Source: Pseudomonas sp. F(2018) | GTDB lineage: Bacteria > Pseudomonadota > Gammaproteobacteria > Pseudomonadales > Pseudomonadaceae | Direction of reading: 5' to 3' | Assembly: GCF_005508865.1 (NCBI RefSeq) | Contig: NZ_SCOM01000001.1 | Location: forward strand, 744,001 to 808,000 | DNA: 64,000 nt | Shown: positions 1 to 9,048 of the stretch, in pieces | Layout of the letters: every line of letters starts with the position of its first letter | How positions within the stretch are numbered: the stretch's first letter is position 1 | The notes under the pieces: generated by a model | Told to the model about the DNA's origin: nothing | Databases searched by the model: none | The model's input: the letters and a program-made list of their open reading frames with translations, nothing else | Translations under genes and position numbers: made by a program

Positions 1-502
1 CGCGGCTCAGCGAGCTCTGCCAGTGGAAGCCATCGTCGCCATCCACCCGTACCAGTTGCCCGGCGAGGGTGATGCGCTGGCCAGGCTCGACCCGTTCCAG
101 CGCGTGGGCCACGGCGGCGTCGGCCGGGATCAGGTGCATGTTGGCGCTGTGGGTCTCGATGTCGCGACGCGGGATGGGGAAGTCCTCGGTGCGCCAGCGG
201 TACCAGCGATTGGCCTGGCTGATGTCGATGCGCGCCAGCACCTGCGGATCGGCCATCGGCCCCCAGCCCAGGGCCAGATCGGTGGGCGAGACCCGCGCGC
301 CGCGGTCGAAGCGATAGTCCTCGCGGCCCAGCACCAGGGCCTCCAGTTGGAACGGCTGCAGCGGCGTGATGGTGTGGCCGTTGAGGCGGATCACGCCGTC
401 CGGCGTCGCTACTGGTGGCTCGGGAGACGGGCGCAGCCACTGCCAACCGAGCGCCAGGGCGGTCAGCAGGAGCAGGGTGAATAGCAGGCGGCGGGCGTTC
501 AT
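1..502 (-). CDS. Conserved membrane-anchored protein, C-terminus cut by window edge
   Basis: Reading the minus strand from an ATG at 502 gives an open frame that runs off the left edge, so only the first 167 residues are visible. The protein starts with a short basic stretch and a hydrophobic helix (about residues 4-20), then a Pro-rich linker, so it is probably an inner-membrane anchor or uncleaved signal with a periplasmic domain. Motifs such as YRFDRGARVSPTDLALGWGP recall a conserved Pseudomonas protein of unknown function; that is memory, not a search. It is divergent from the gene at 584, with about 80 bp between them. No strong Shine-Dalgarno precedes the ATG, so the start is uncertain. 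Confidence 0.6.
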   Translation of the reverse strand, partial: MNARRLLFTLLLLTALALGWQWLRPSPEPPVATPDGVIRLNGHTITPLQPFQLEALVLGREDYRFDRGARVSPTDLALGWGPMADPQVLARIDISQANRWYRWRTEDFPIPRRDIETHSANMHLIPADAAVAHALERVEPGQRITLAGQLVRVDGDDGFHWQSSLSR

Positions 503-583
503 GAGGGCAATTCTAGTGTTCCGGTATTGCGCTCGGGCGCGAGCGGATTAAGCTGGGCGCCTTTTTCGGACCACCGGAGCGCC

Positions 584-955
584 ATGATGTCCCGCCATTT
601 TCCCCTTCTGCTGTTGCTGCTGGTGTTGCCGTTATGGCTGGCGGCCAGCTATGGCGTGCGCTTCGCCCTGATGGAGGACGGCCAGTGGGTGGGCACCTGC
701 GTGGAGCAGGCGGCGCGCTGGGAGTGCCAGGCTCGTGCCAGCCTCGGCTACCTGATCCACTTCCGGGTGATCGCCTGGACGGCGCTGGTGCTGGCCGTGC
801 TCGGCTTCATCGCACCGGGGAGGGCAGGCAAGGCGCTGGCCAGCCTGGCTCTGTTCGTCGGCATTCCCGCCCTGGTGCTGTACAGCGCCAGCCTGGCGGT
901 ATTCGCTCTGGTGCTGGCCGGCCTGCGCCTGGTACGCGCGCCGCGCGCCGCCTGA
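584..955 (+). CDS. Small integral membrane protein, unknown function
   Basis: The product has 123 residues. The N-terminal hydrophobic stretch, a short Cys-containing loop (two Cys near residues 34 and 43 in an extracytoplasmic-looking segment) and two later hydrophobic segments suggest a three- or four-helix inner-membrane protein. The frame is open from 527, but the ATG at 584 is preferred because a GGAGC sequence lies just upstream and the hydrophobic segment then begins at once. No family recognised. It is divergent from the membrane-anchored gene at the window edge and convergent with the lipoprotein at 973-1377. Confidence 0.6.
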   Translation: MMSRHFPLLLLLLVLPLWLAASYGVRFALMEDGQWVGTCVEQAARWECQARASLGYLIHFRVIAWTALVLAVLGFIAPGRAGKALASLALFVGIPALVLYSASLAVFALVLAGLRLVRAPRAA

Positions 956-972
956 CTCTCGGTACTCGCTAT

Positions 973-1377
973 TCAGCGCCGGGGTGTCGGGCAGGGCTCG
1001 GCAGCGCCTGGTCGCAGCTGAACTACCTGCTGTTGCGCCTGATAGGGTGCGAGGAAGGTGCGCCGTCCCGGCGCCGTCACACACCACTCCCAGTAGTAAT
1101 CCAGGCGGCCGTGCAGGAACAGCACTTCGCTCTGCCACGCGTGGTGGCCGGCGAAGCGGGCGATGCCGTCGGCATCGGTCAGGCGGGTTTCGCGCGATTG
1201 CTCAACGGGTGTCGGGCGGGCGCGGCCGATCAGCGTGACGCTGGCGCCGATCAGCGGCCGGCCCTGTTCGTCAAGCACGCGCAGCTCGGCCTCGGGCTGG
1301 GTGGTGCGGTAAGCGGGGTAGGGCACGCAGGCGCTCAGGCCCAGGGCCATGAGCGCCATGAGCAGTAGTCTGGGCAT
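973..1377 (-). CDS. Putative lipoprotein with carboxypeptidase-regulatory-like fold
   Basis: The protein has 134 residues from an ATG at 1377. The first 17 residues form a lipoprotein signal ending in a lipobox (LSAC), so Cys17 should be lipidated. The following segment (ELRVLDEQGRPLIGASVTL, then a T-D-A-D-G-I-A turn) looks like a carboxypeptidase regulatory or Ig-like beta-sandwich unit, often found on envelope proteins. The rest carries Trp and Tyr residues and no catalytic motif. It lies 14 bp downstream of the GH17 gene on the same strand and may be co-transcribed with it. The upstream extension of this frame to 1812 is antisense noise inside the GH17 gene. Confidence 0.6.
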   Translation of the reverse strand: MPRLLLMALMALGLSACVPYPAYRTTQPEAELRVLDEQGRPLIGASVTLIGRARPTPVEQSRETRLTDADGIARFAGHHAWQSEVLFLHGRLDYYWEWCVTAPGRRTFLAPYQAQQQVVQLRPGAAEPCPTPRR

Positions 1378-1391
1378 CCTTGCCCTGTCCT

Positions 1392-2945
1392 TCAGCCGCG
1401 CGACAGGCGCATGCTGCGCCACAGGGCGCCGACCAGCAGGGCACAGGTGAGCGCCCAGCCGATGGCCTGCAGGTTGTGCAGCCCTTCCTGATACAGCTGC
1501 GGGGCGATGCCGGCGCCGACGATGATGGTCAGCAGGGCGATCTCGCGGCGTGGCGCGCGTACCGGGCGGCACAGGTAGACCAGCGCTGGCAGCAGCAGGG
1601 CCAGGCTGGGGAAACTGCGGTAGCGCGAATCGAACACCAGGCCGAGCATCAGCACCGCACCGGCGAAACCGGCCGCGGCCAGCCACCAACCACCACGGGC
1701 TTCCAGCCAGGCGAAGGCGCGTTCGCGCCAGCCGCCACGGGCCGACAGGGCCAGCACGGCATGGGCCAGCACCAGCAGATTGAGGCCGAGCAGGGCGGCG
1801 GCCCACAGCCATTCACTCCAGTAGCGGCTGGTGATCAGCGCCAGTTCGCTCCAGCCCAGGGCGCAGGCGGAACCGAAGGCGGCGGTGAGTGGCAGCAGCA
1901 GGGCGGCGCGGGTCGAGGCCGGGCGGCCGGCGAGGATCAGTGTGGCGAGCAGCAGCAGGCCGCTGGCGCCCAGCCACAGCGGCCAGTGCGGCAGGTTGGA
2001 CACCGGGCCGGCGAGGATGCCCTTGTCCTGGCGGTCGGCGTCGAACAGGCCCCAGTAGCCGCCGACGGCGCCTTCGCTGTCGCGTTTCCACGGCTGGTCG
2101 AAGGCTTCGATCAGGTTGTAGTGCCAGTCGTTCTCCTCGGCCATCTTGACGAAGCCGCGGATGAACAGCGCCTCGTTGACCCTGCTCGGCAGCGCCGTCT
2201 CGCGCTGGCGGCCCTCGCTGGGCCAGCCCGTCTCGCCGATCAGGATGTCCTTGGGCGCGTAGGCGTTACCGAAGGTGCGGCGCACGTTGGCGACCTGGTT
2301 GAGTGCGGCGTCGATGCCGGTGGGATCGTCTTCCCAGTAGGGCAGCAGGTGGATGGTGATGAAGTCCACCGCCGGCGCCACTTCCGGGTACTGCAGCCAG
2401 AATTCCCAGACATCGGCGTAGGTCACCGGCTGCTCGACCTCGGCCTTGACCCGCTCGATCAGCTTGACCAACTGGCCGCCGGTGACTTCCTTGCGCAGCA
2501 GGGCCTCGTTGCCGACGATCACGGCCTGGATCACGTCCGGGTTGGCCTTGGCATTGGCGATCAGCGCCTTGATCTCCAGTTCGGTATCCACCGGGTTGCT
2601 GCTCACCCAGGCACCGGCCAGCAGCTTCAGACCATGCTTGCGGGCCAGTTCCGGCAGCGCCTCCAGGCCGATCTGCGAGTAGGTGCGCACGCACTCGAAG
2701 CGGGTGGCCAGCTGGGCGAAGTCGATTTCCACCTGCTCGCGGCGGATCTGCAGCGGCTGGTCGAAGGGCGACTGGTCCTTGCCGAACGGCGTGTAGGAGG
2801 CGCACTGCAGCTTGTGCGTGGGCGTGGCCACGTCGCCCAGTTCCACGGGCCGACCGACGCCATACCAGACGGCGCCCAGCGCTGCGAGGGCGAGCAGAAG
2901 GGCGAACAGGTAAGGCAGGAAAGGGGCGCGCGGGCTTGAGGTCAT
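1392..2945 (-). CDS. Membrane-bound GH17 beta-1,3-glucanosyltransferase
   Basis: This 517-residue protein has an N-terminal membrane helix (about 10-30), a periplasmic glycoside hydrolase family 17 domain (about 45-310) and a C-terminal block of roughly eight hydrophobic helices. The family's two catalytic glutamates are visible: the acid/base in VGNEALLR (Glu147) and the nucleophile in IGETGWPS (Glu238). Proteobacterial GH17 enzymes of this layout are known as non-Leloir transferases that cut and rejoin linear beta-1,3-glucans and introduce branches, which suggests a role in periplasmic or osmoregulated glucans. No glucan synthase gene is adjacent. The specific substrate is inferred from family membership. 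Confidence 0.8.
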   Translation of the reverse strand: MTSSPRAPFLPYLFALLLALAALGAVWYGVGRPVELGDVATPTHKLQCASYTPFGKDQSPFDQPLQIRREQVEIDFAQLATRFECVRTYSQIGLEALPELARKHGLKLLAGAWVSSNPVDTELEIKALIANAKANPDVIQAVIVGNEALLRKEVTGGQLVKLIERVKAEVEQPVTYADVWEFWLQYPEVAPAVDFITIHLLPYWEDDPTGIDAALNQVANVRRTFGNAYAPKDILIGETGWPSEGRQRETALPSRVNEALFIRGFVKMAEENDWHYNLIEAFDQPWKRDSEGAVGGYWGLFDADRQDKGILAGPVSNLPHWPLWLGASGLLLLATLILAGRPASTRAALLLPLTAAFGSACALGWSELALITSRYWSEWLWAAALLGLNLLVLAHAVLALSARGGWRERAFAWLEARGGWWLAAAGFAGAVLMLGLVFDSRYRSFPSLALLLPALVYLCRPVRAPRREIALLTIIVGAGIAPQLYQEGLHNLQAIGWALTCALLVGALWRSMRLSRG

Positions 2946-3027
2946 GTCGGCTGCTGCTGCGAGGTGGCAAAGCCGCGCATCTTAGCGGAAGCCGGGCACC
3001 CGCGGACAGTTCGGGCGCAATGCGGTG

Positions 3028-3252
3028 TCAGGCGTGATGATGCAACCAGGCGTGCTTGGGAATCTCATCGCGCGACTGGCCCGGCTTCTCGAAGCGCTGC
3101 CAGATCTTTTCGTGGAAGTAGAAGCCCACCGAGTTGCACAGCGGTTCCACCGCCGCGACCAGACCGCCCACCGCGACGCTGCCGGTCAGCGCGTAGGTCA
3201 CACTGAAGGCGATGCAGAAGTGCATGAGGGTGAAGGTCACTGTCTTGAGCAT
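3028..3252 (-). CDS. DUF2061 family small membrane protein
   Basis: The 74-residue product has the DUF2061 pattern: an N-terminal helix beginning MLKTVTFTLMHF, a Gly-rich second helix (TGSVAVGGLVAAVEP), then YFHEKIWQRF near the C-terminus. The family is small, membrane-embedded and of unknown function. The gene stands alone between the GH17 gene and the cyclic-di-GMP gene. The C-terminal tail is His-rich (AWLHHHA), a possible metal-binding tail, though such tails are common in this family. Confidence 0.75.
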   Translation of the reverse strand: MLKTVTFTLMHFCIAFSVTYALTGSVAVGGLVAAVEPLCNSVGFYFHEKIWQRFEKPGQSRDEIPKHAWLHHHA

Positions 3253-3353
3253 GGCGCACCTCGATGAATGAGAATTGTTCTTCGTTGAGGTGAACCTTAG
3301 CGGTGGCTGCCGATCCGGGGAAATCGACCTTGGCCATGATTGTGATAGTCAGG

Positions 3354-5579
3354 CTATATCGATTTCAGGAAATCGATTTTCTCTACGCGATCTTCGACCG
3401 GTAGGACTTCGGCGCCCGCTTGGCCGGCCTCGAAGTCGGTGAGGAACTGCGCCAGCGACTCCAGCGGCAGCGGCTTGCTGAGCAGATAGCCCTGAATATA
3501 GTCGCAGCCCAGCTGGCGCAGGAAGGCCAACTGCTCGGCATTCTCTACGCCCTCGGCGACCACCTGCAGATTCAACGTATGCGCCATGCCGACGATGGCC
3601 TGGACGATCTGCCGGTCGGCGTTGGCGCCGGGCAGTTCGAGCATGAACGAGCGGTCGACCTTCAGGGTGTCCAGCGGCAGGCGCTTGAGGTAGGCCAGCG
3701 ACGAGTAGCCGGTGCCGAAGTCGTCGATGGAGATGCCCACGCCCAGGTCGCGGATACGCTGCAGCAGGGTGAGAGCCTGGTTGACGTTGCTCATCAGCGC
3801 GTTCTCGGTCACCTCCAGTTCCAGGCGCTGGGCGCGCAGGCCTGAGGCTTTCAGGGCGCGCGCCACTTCGTCCGGCAGGTCGTCGTGGCTCAGGTTCAGC
3901 GCCGAGCAGTTCACCGCCACGCGCAGGTCCGGGTGCGCATGCCTGGCGGTGAGCTGGCGCAGATCCTGGCAGGCGCGGCGCAGCACCCAGGCATCCAGCT
4001 CGCCGATAAAACCGTTGGCCTCGGCGATGCCGATGAAACGGTCGGGGCTGAGCAGGCCCAGGCGCGGATGCTGCCAGCGCACCAGGGCCTCCAGCTTGCC
4101 GATCCGGCCGCTGCCGAGGTCGAGGATCGGCTGGTAATGCAGCAGCAGGCCGCGGTCCTTCTTCAGGGCCTGGCGCAGTTCCTCTTCCAGTTCCAGCTCC
4201 ATGCTCGCCTTGTTGCGCAGATGCTCGCTGAAGAAGTGCACGGCATTGCGCCCGCTGCCCTTGGATTGGTAGAGGGCCAGGTCGGCGTGCTTGAGCAGTT
4301 CCTCGCAGGTCTCGCCGTCGCGCGGGTAGATGGCGATGCCGACGCTGGTGGTCATCACCATATGCCGGCGCGCCAGGGTGATCGGCTTCTTCATCCGCGT
4401 CATGATCCGCCGCGCCAGGGCGCGGGCCTCCTCGATGCGGCTGAGGCTGACCAAGATGCAGAACTCGTCGCCACCGAAGCGCGCCACCACGTCCGGGTCG
4501 CGCAGGGTATGGCGGATGCGCTCGGCCACTTCCTTGAGCAGCTGGTCGCCGGCGTCGTGGCCGAGGCTGTCGTTGATCCGCTTGAAGTGGTCGATGTCGA
4601 GGAACATCAGCGCCAGCGCCTGGCCCTGCTGGGCATGGCTGCGCAGCTTCTCGGCGAACACCTCGTTGAACGAGCGGCGGTTGAGCAGGTTGGTCAGCGG
4701 GTCGTAGTGGGCGGCCTGTTGCAGCGAGGCGCGGGCCTGGTTGAGCTGGCTGAGCAGCGAGTTGACCCGTAGCAGGTCGTGTTCCTTGCGCTGCAGCTTG
4801 CGGTCGGCCCAGGCCGCGCCGAGGCCGCCGCCGATGGCGAGGAGGGCGATCAGGGCGATGCTCAGGCCCAGTTGCAGGGCATTGGCCGGGCTCTGCAGCT
4901 GCAGCGGCGTGCCCAGCGGCACCACCATCTCCAGCGCCCACATACCGGTGAAGTGCATGGAGACGATGGCGCCGCCCATCACCAGGCTGGCGATGATGCG
5001 CAGCAACTGATGCAGGAAGCCTTCGCGGCCGCGGAAGAACAGCGACAGCTGCAGGGCCGCCAGGCTGGCGACCACGGCGATCACCAGGGACAGGGCGAAC
5101 AGTCCCGGTCGGTAATACAGTTGCGCCTCCGAGCGCATGGCGGCCATGCCGCTGTAGTGCATCAGGCCGATGCCGAAGCCGATGCACAGCGCCGCCTGCA
5201 AGCGCTGGCGCAGGGTCGGTCGGTCCTTGGCTAGGCCCGGCATGGCCAGCAGGGCGGCGAGGATCACGATCATCAGGGAGAACACCGTGGTCGGCAGGTC
5301 GTAGCGCACCGCCACCGGTGCCTGGAAGGCGAGCATGGCGACGAAGTGCATCCCCCACACGCCACCACCCAGGCTCAGGGCGCCGACCGCGCACCAGTTG
5401 CGCCGCGCCTCGGCGCGGTCGGCATGGCCGGCGCGTTCGGCGAAACTGAGGGTGGCGTAACCGGCGACGCAGGCGAGCACATAGGCCAGCACCACCAGCT
5501 CCGGGGCGTGGCTGCAGTCGAGCAGAATCTGTGCCCCGTCGGGCTGAGTGGTGAGAAAGCGCAGACCTAGCCAATCCAT
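3354..5579 (-). CDS. MHYT-GGDEF-EAL cyclic-di-GMP enzyme
   Basis: The protein has 741 residues from the ATG at 5579; a 26-residue upstream extension looks non-coding. Three MHxx motifs (near residues 77, 140 and 208) lie in about seven membrane helices and define an MHYT sensor, a family proposed to bind copper and sense a diatomic gas such as NO. A GGDEF domain follows with an intact GGDEF (369-373) and an RxxD inhibitory site at 360-363, then an EAL domain with EALVRW (about 497) and DDFGTGYSS. Both activities may therefore be active. P. aeruginosa MucR and NbdA share this layout. The intact GGDEF argues against NbdA, whose motif is degenerate as I recall, so no symbol is assigned. Confidence 0.88.
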   Translation of the reverse strand: MDWLGLRFLTTQPDGAQILLDCSHAPELVVLAYVLACVAGYATLSFAERAGHADRAEARRNWCAVGALSLGGGVWGMHFVAMLAFQAPVAVRYDLPTTVFSLMIVILAALLAMPGLAKDRPTLRQRLQAALCIGFGIGLMHYSGMAAMRSEAQLYYRPGLFALSLVIAVVASLAALQLSLFFRGREGFLHQLLRIIASLVMGGAIVSMHFTGMWALEMVVPLGTPLQLQSPANALQLGLSIALIALLAIGGGLGAAWADRKLQRKEHDLLRVNSLLSQLNQARASLQQAAHYDPLTNLLNRRSFNEVFAEKLRSHAQQGQALALMFLDIDHFKRINDSLGHDAGDQLLKEVAERIRHTLRDPDVVARFGGDEFCILVSLSRIEEARALARRIMTRMKKPITLARRHMVMTTSVGIAIYPRDGETCEELLKHADLALYQSKGSGRNAVHFFSEHLRNKASMELELEEELRQALKKDRGLLLHYQPILDLGSGRIGKLEALVRWQHPRLGLLSPDRFIGIAEANGFIGELDAWVLRRACQDLRQLTARHAHPDLRVAVNCSALNLSHDDLPDEVARALKASGLRAQRLELEVTENALMSNVNQALTLLQRIRDLGVGISIDDFGTGYSSLAYLKRLPLDTLKVDRSFMLELPGANADRQIVQAIVGMAHTLNLQVVAEGVENAEQLAFLRQLGCDYIQGYLLSKPLPLESLAQFLTDFEAGQAGAEVLPVEDRVEKIDFLKSI

Positions 5580-5794
5580 AGCAGGCGACCTCAGCGGACA
5601 GGGTGCAAGGAGGGGACTACAGGCTCGGGAGTTGGTGAGTATAGACGCTCGTACCAAATTCCAAGGCCGTCGCCGATGGCGCTAAGACTTTGGTCGAAAG
5701 CGCAGGGCGGTTACGACTAAGGTCGTCTGTCTCGCCTCGCCAGTCGCTCGCAGAGTGGCCTCACCAGTAACTCGTGCTGTGGAGGACAACAACA

Positions 5795-6106
5795 ATGAAC
5801 GACAGCGTCTACAAGCGGATCGAGCAGAGTCCGCGCTTCCAGGAGCTGGTCGCCACCCGCGACCGCTTCGCCTGGATTCTCTCCGCCATCATGCTCGGCC
5901 TGTATGTGGCCTTCATCCTGCTGATCGCCTTCGATCCGCAACTGCTCGGCACGCGCATCAGCGATGACTCGCCGATGACCCTGGGCATTCCCCTGGGTGT
6001 CGGCCTGATCCTCTCGGCCTTCGTGCTGACCGGCATCTACGTCAAGCGCGCCAACGGCGAATTCGACCGCATGACCCAGGAAATCCTGGACGAGGTGCAG
6101 AAATGA
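5795..6106 (+). CDS. yjcH: DUF485 membrane protein, partner of ActP
   Basis: The product has 103 residues with two hydrophobic helices (about 25-46 and 63-84), as expected for DUF485. The ATG at 5795 is preferred over the frame's first start at 5774 because GGAGG lies at 5781-5785. The gene overlaps actP by four bases (ATGA), the usual arrangement in enterobacteria and pseudomonads where the DUF485 protein accompanies the acetate permease. Its molecular role is not established; coupling to or stabilisation of the symporter is an inference. Confidence 0.85.
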   Translation: MNDSVYKRIEQSPRFQELVATRDRFAWILSAIMLGLYVAFILLIAFDPQLLGTRISDDSPMTLGIPLGVGLILSAFVLTGIYVKRANGEFDRMTQEILDEVQK

Positions 6107-7761
6107 TCGCGCGTCTCCTCACCGCCATCGGCCTGATGGCCGCCGCTCCGGCCCTGTGGGCCGCCGGCGCCCTCGAAGGCGAGGTGCAGCGTCAGCCGCT
6201 GAACATGGCGGCCATCGTCATGTTCGTCGCCTTCGTAGGCTTCACTCTCTACATCACCTACTGGGCCTCCAAGCGCAGCAAATCGGCGGCCGACTTCTAC
6301 ACCGCCGGTGGCGGCATCACCGGCTTCCAGAACGGCCTGGCGATCGCCGGTGACTACATGTCGGCGGCCTCCTTCCTGGGTATTTCCGCCCTGGTATTCG
6401 CCTCCGGCTACGACGGCCTGATCTACTCGATCGGCTTCCTGGTCGGCTGGCCGATCATCCTCTTCCTGATCGCAGAACGCCTGCGCAACCTGGGCAAGTA
6501 CACCTTCGCCGACGTCGCCTCGTTCCGCCTCAAGCAGAAGGAAATCCGCACCCTGTCCGCCTGCGGTTCGCTGGTGGTGGTAGCCTTCTACCTGATCGCG
6601 CAGATGGTTGGCGCCGGCAAGCTGATCGAGCTGCTGTTCGGCCTCGACTACCACGTCGCAGTGGTCCTGGTCGGCATCCTGATGGTCTGCTACGTGCTGT
6701 TCGGCGGCATGCTGGCCACCACCTGGGTACAGATCATCAAGGCCGTGCTGCTGCTTTCCGGCGCCTCGTTCATGGCGCTGATGGTGATGAAGCATGTCGG
6801 CTTCGACTTCGGCACCCTGTTCAGTGAGGCAGTCAAGGCTCACCCGAAAGGCGAGGCGATCATGAGCCCCGGCGGCCTGGTGAAAGATCCGATCTCGGCG
6901 ATCTCCCTGGGCCTGGCGCTGATGTTCGGTACCGCCGGCCTGCCGCACATCCTGATGCGCTTCTTCACCGTCTCGGACGCCAAGGAAGCCCGCAAATCGG
7001 TATTTTATGCCACCGGCTTCATCGGCTACTTCTACATCCTGACCTTCATCATCGGCTTCGGCGCGATCCTGCTGGTCGGCACCAACCCGGACTTCAAGGA
7101 CGCCTCCGGCCTGCTGATCGGCGGCAACAACATGGCGGCGGTGCACCTGGCCAATGCCGTGGGTGGCAGCCTGTTCCTCGGCTTCATCTCGGCCGTGGCC
7201 TTCGCCACCATCCTCGCCGTGGTTGCCGGCCTGACCCTGTCAGGCGCCTCGGCGGTGTCCCACGACCTGTATGCCAGCGTGATCAAGAAGGGCAAGGCCA
7301 ACGAGAAGGATGAGCTGCGCGTGTCGAAGATCACCACCGTGATCCTCGGTGTGCTGGCCATCGGCCTGGGCATCGCCTTCGAGAAGCAGAACATCGCCTT
7401 CATGGTCGGCCTGGCCTTCTCCATCGCGGCGAGCTGCAACTTCCCGGTGCTGATCCTCTCCATGTACTGGAAGAAGCTGACCACCCGTGGCGCCATGATC
7501 GGCGGCTGGCTGGGCCTGATCACCGCGGTGGGCCTGATGATCCTCGGCCCGACCATCTGGGTGCAGATCCTCGGCAATGCCGCGCCGATCTACCCCTATG
7601 AGTATCCGGCGCTGTTCTCCATCGCCGTGGCCTTCATCGGTATCTGGTTCTTCTCCATCACCGACAAGTCCAGCGCTGCAGACGAGGAGCGTGCACGCTT
7701 CTACCCGCAGTTCGTGCGCTCGCAGACCGGCCTCGGCGCCAGCGGTGCCTCGGCTCACTGA
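6103..7761 (+). CDS. actP: Cation/acetate symporter ActP
   Basis: This 552-residue sodium:solute symporter imports acetate and similar short carboxylates across the inner membrane with a cation. A leader of about 22 residues is followed by about thirteen hydrophobic helices. Motifs typical of the ActP branch include [19 protein letters not shown] and [11 protein letters not shown] near the N-terminus. Length and the overlap with the DUF485 gene match ActP. A rho-independent terminator follows 20 bases after the stop, so the two genes form a unit. Upstream (5580-5794) is about 215 bp of non-coding DNA that should hold the promoter; I see no clear sigma-54 site there. Confidence 0.9.
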   Translation: MIARLLTAIGLMAAAPALWAAGALEGEVQRQPLNMAAIVMFVAFVGFTLYITYWASKRSKSAADFYTAGGGITGFQNGLAIAGDYMSAASFLGISALVFASGYDGLIYSIGFLVGWPIILFLIAERLRNLGKYTFADVASFRLKQKEIRTLSACGSLVVVAFYLIAQMVGAGKLIELLFGLDYHVAVVLVGILMVCYVLFGGMLATTWVQIIKAVLLLSGASFMALMVMKHVGFDFGTLFSEAVKAHPKGEAIMSPGGLVKDPISAISLGLALMFGTAGLPHILMRFFTVSDAKEARKSVFYATGFIGYFYILTFIIGFGAILLVGTNPDFKDASGLLIGGNNMAAVHLANAVGGSLFLGFISAVAFATILAVVAGLTLSGASAVSHDLYASVIKKGKANEKDELRVSKITTVILGVLAIGLGIAFEKQNIAFMVGLAFSIAASCNFPVLILSMYWKKLTTRGAMIGGWLGLITAVGLMILGPTIWVQILGNAAPIYPYEYPALFSIAVAFIGIWFFSITDKSSAADEERARFYPQFVRSQTGLGASGASAH

Positions 7762-7780
7762 GCAATATCTCCGTGTGACT

Positions 7781-7806
7781 GGGCAGCCTTCGGGCTGCCC
7801 TTTTTT
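7781..7806 (+). terminator. Rho-independent terminator after actP
   Basis: An 8-bp GC-rich stem (GGGCAGCC / GGCTGCCC) with a TTCG tetraloop is followed directly by six T residues. It lies 20 bp after the actP stop codon. Confidence 0.9.
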
Positions 7807-7862
7807 ATGGGCGACTGTATGATCGCCGCCCATTCGCATGGATGAACCGAGGACTCTCAAGG

Positions 7863-8570
7863 ATGAACACGTTTTTCTGCCGTTGGGGCGCCATTGCCCT
7901 GACTGTCTGCCTGAGCCTGCTGATGGGCTGCTCCTCAAAGGGCGGCGATGTCGGCGGCGCAGGTGCCGAGCCGGTGAATGCCGGTTATGCGCCCACACAG
8001 GGCAAGACCAGCGGCCGCCTGCTGGTATGGACCGCCGACTTTTCCGTGGAGGTGGCCGACCTCGCCAAGTCCGCCGAGCAGCTGAGCGCGCGCATGATCG
8101 CCCTCGGCGGCTATGTGGAGGAGAAGAGCGACTATGGCAGCCAGAGCCAGAGCTTCGTCTACCGCGTGCCCAAGGACGCCTTCAATGAGGCGCTGGGCGA
8201 CGTCGAGCGCAGCGGCACCGTGCAGCGTCGCCACGTCAAGGGCGAGGACGTCACCGAACAGTACGTCGACGTGGAGACCCGCCTGAAGAACAACCTGGCC
8301 CTGCGCGACCGCTTCCGTGACCTGCTGGCCAAGGCCAAGGACGTCAAGGACATCCTGTTGATCGAGGCGGAGCTCAATCGCATCCAGTCCGAGATCGACT
8401 CGATGGAGGCGCGCATGCGCATCCTCAAGGATCAGATCCAGATGTCCACCATCCGCGTGTCGCTGGAGCAGCAGGTGCCGCCGAAGCCGGCCACCATCTA
8501 CGGGCCGCTGGGTTACCTGTACAAGGGCGCCGAGTGGTTCGTGGTCAAGCTGTTCGTCATTCGCGAGTGA
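7863..8570 (+). CDS. DUF4349 lipoprotein
   Basis: The product has 235 residues from the ATG at 7863, chosen because GAGGA lies nine bases upstream; an alternative ATG at 7842 adds seven residues. A lipoprotein signal ends in the lipobox LLMGC (Cys23). A DUF4349-like region follows, with beta-rich LVWTADFSVEVADL and a heptad-rich coiled coil (about 140-190, from LKNNLALRDRF to MEARMRILKDQI). Many DUF4349 proteins end in a membrane helix; here only a short hydrophobic C-terminus is seen. Function unknown, probably an envelope protein. Two small genes follow within a few bases, so it heads a short operon. Confidence 0.75.
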   Translation: MNTFFCRWGAIALTVCLSLLMGCSSKGGDVGGAGAEPVNAGYAPTQGKTSGRLLVWTADFSVEVADLAKSAEQLSARMIALGGYVEEKSDYGSQSQSFVYRVPKDAFNEALGDVERSGTVQRRHVKGEDVTEQYVDVETRLKNNLALRDRFRDLLAKAKDVKDILLIEAELNRIQSEIDSMEARMRILKDQIQMSTIRVSLEQQVPPKPATIYGPLGYLYKGAEWFVVKLFVIRE

Positions 8571-8577
8571 TCGGCTG

Positions 8578-9048
8578 ATGGAGACGCTGCGGGCGCTCCT
8601 GGTGACGCTGGTGTTTCTCGCCGGCATCGCCTGCCTGGTGCATGGCCTGTCGGGCGGGCCTCTGTGGCCCTGCCTGCTCGGCATGGTGTTGTGCTTCCTG
8701 TTGGCCTACTGGCTGTGGCCGCGCAATCGGCAGGCGGACAGCCCCTGGTTCGATGCGCTGGAGCTGCTGGTCGAATTGCCGGTGAACCTGCTGCTATGGC
8801 TGCTGCGTCAGCTCGGCCGGCTGTTCGTGACGTGGACGGGGTGGATCTATGAAACGGCGTACGGCGGTGCTGCTCGGATTGATCGGGCTGCTGGTGGCGG
8901 GGGCGGGTGGCTATGCCTGGCTGAAGGCGCCTTATGCCCATTCGACGGCGGCTGGCGTGGCCCGCGAGTTCCTCACCCTACTGCAGGAGGGACGGCTGGA
9001 GCAGGCCTACGAGTTGACGCTCAAGAGGCAAAGTTTGGTAGGGCGTGA
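8578..9048 (+). CDS. Small membrane protein, reading frame probably shifted near 8825
   Basis: The frame starts seven bases after the DUF4349 stop. Residues 1-83 are coherent: two hydrophobic helices, then PWFDALELLVELPVNLLLWL and an amphipathic end. After RLF (8826) the frame continues 74 codons with composition unlike a protein (Gly-, Ala-rich) and overlaps the next gene by 200 bp. If one extra C is assumed near 8825, the frame instead reads RDVDGVDL and stops at a TGA (8850-8852) overlapping the next gene's ATG by the usual four bases. I infer a 1-bp deletion or a sequencing error; the original gene was probably 8578-8852, about 91 residues. Function unknown. Confidence 0.55.
   Translation: METLRALLVTLVFLAGIACLVHGLSGGPLWPCLLGMVLCFLLAYWLWPRNRQADSPWFDALELLVELPVNLLLWLLRQLGRLFVTWTGWIYETAYGGAARIDRAAGGGGGWLCLAEGALCPFDGGWRGPRVPHPTAGGTAGAGLRVDAQEAKFGRA

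Noticed and set aside
1380..2939. A 519-codon open frame opposite the GH17 gene
   Set aside because: The minus strand carries both catalytic glutamates of GH17; the plus-strand product is low-complexity noise.
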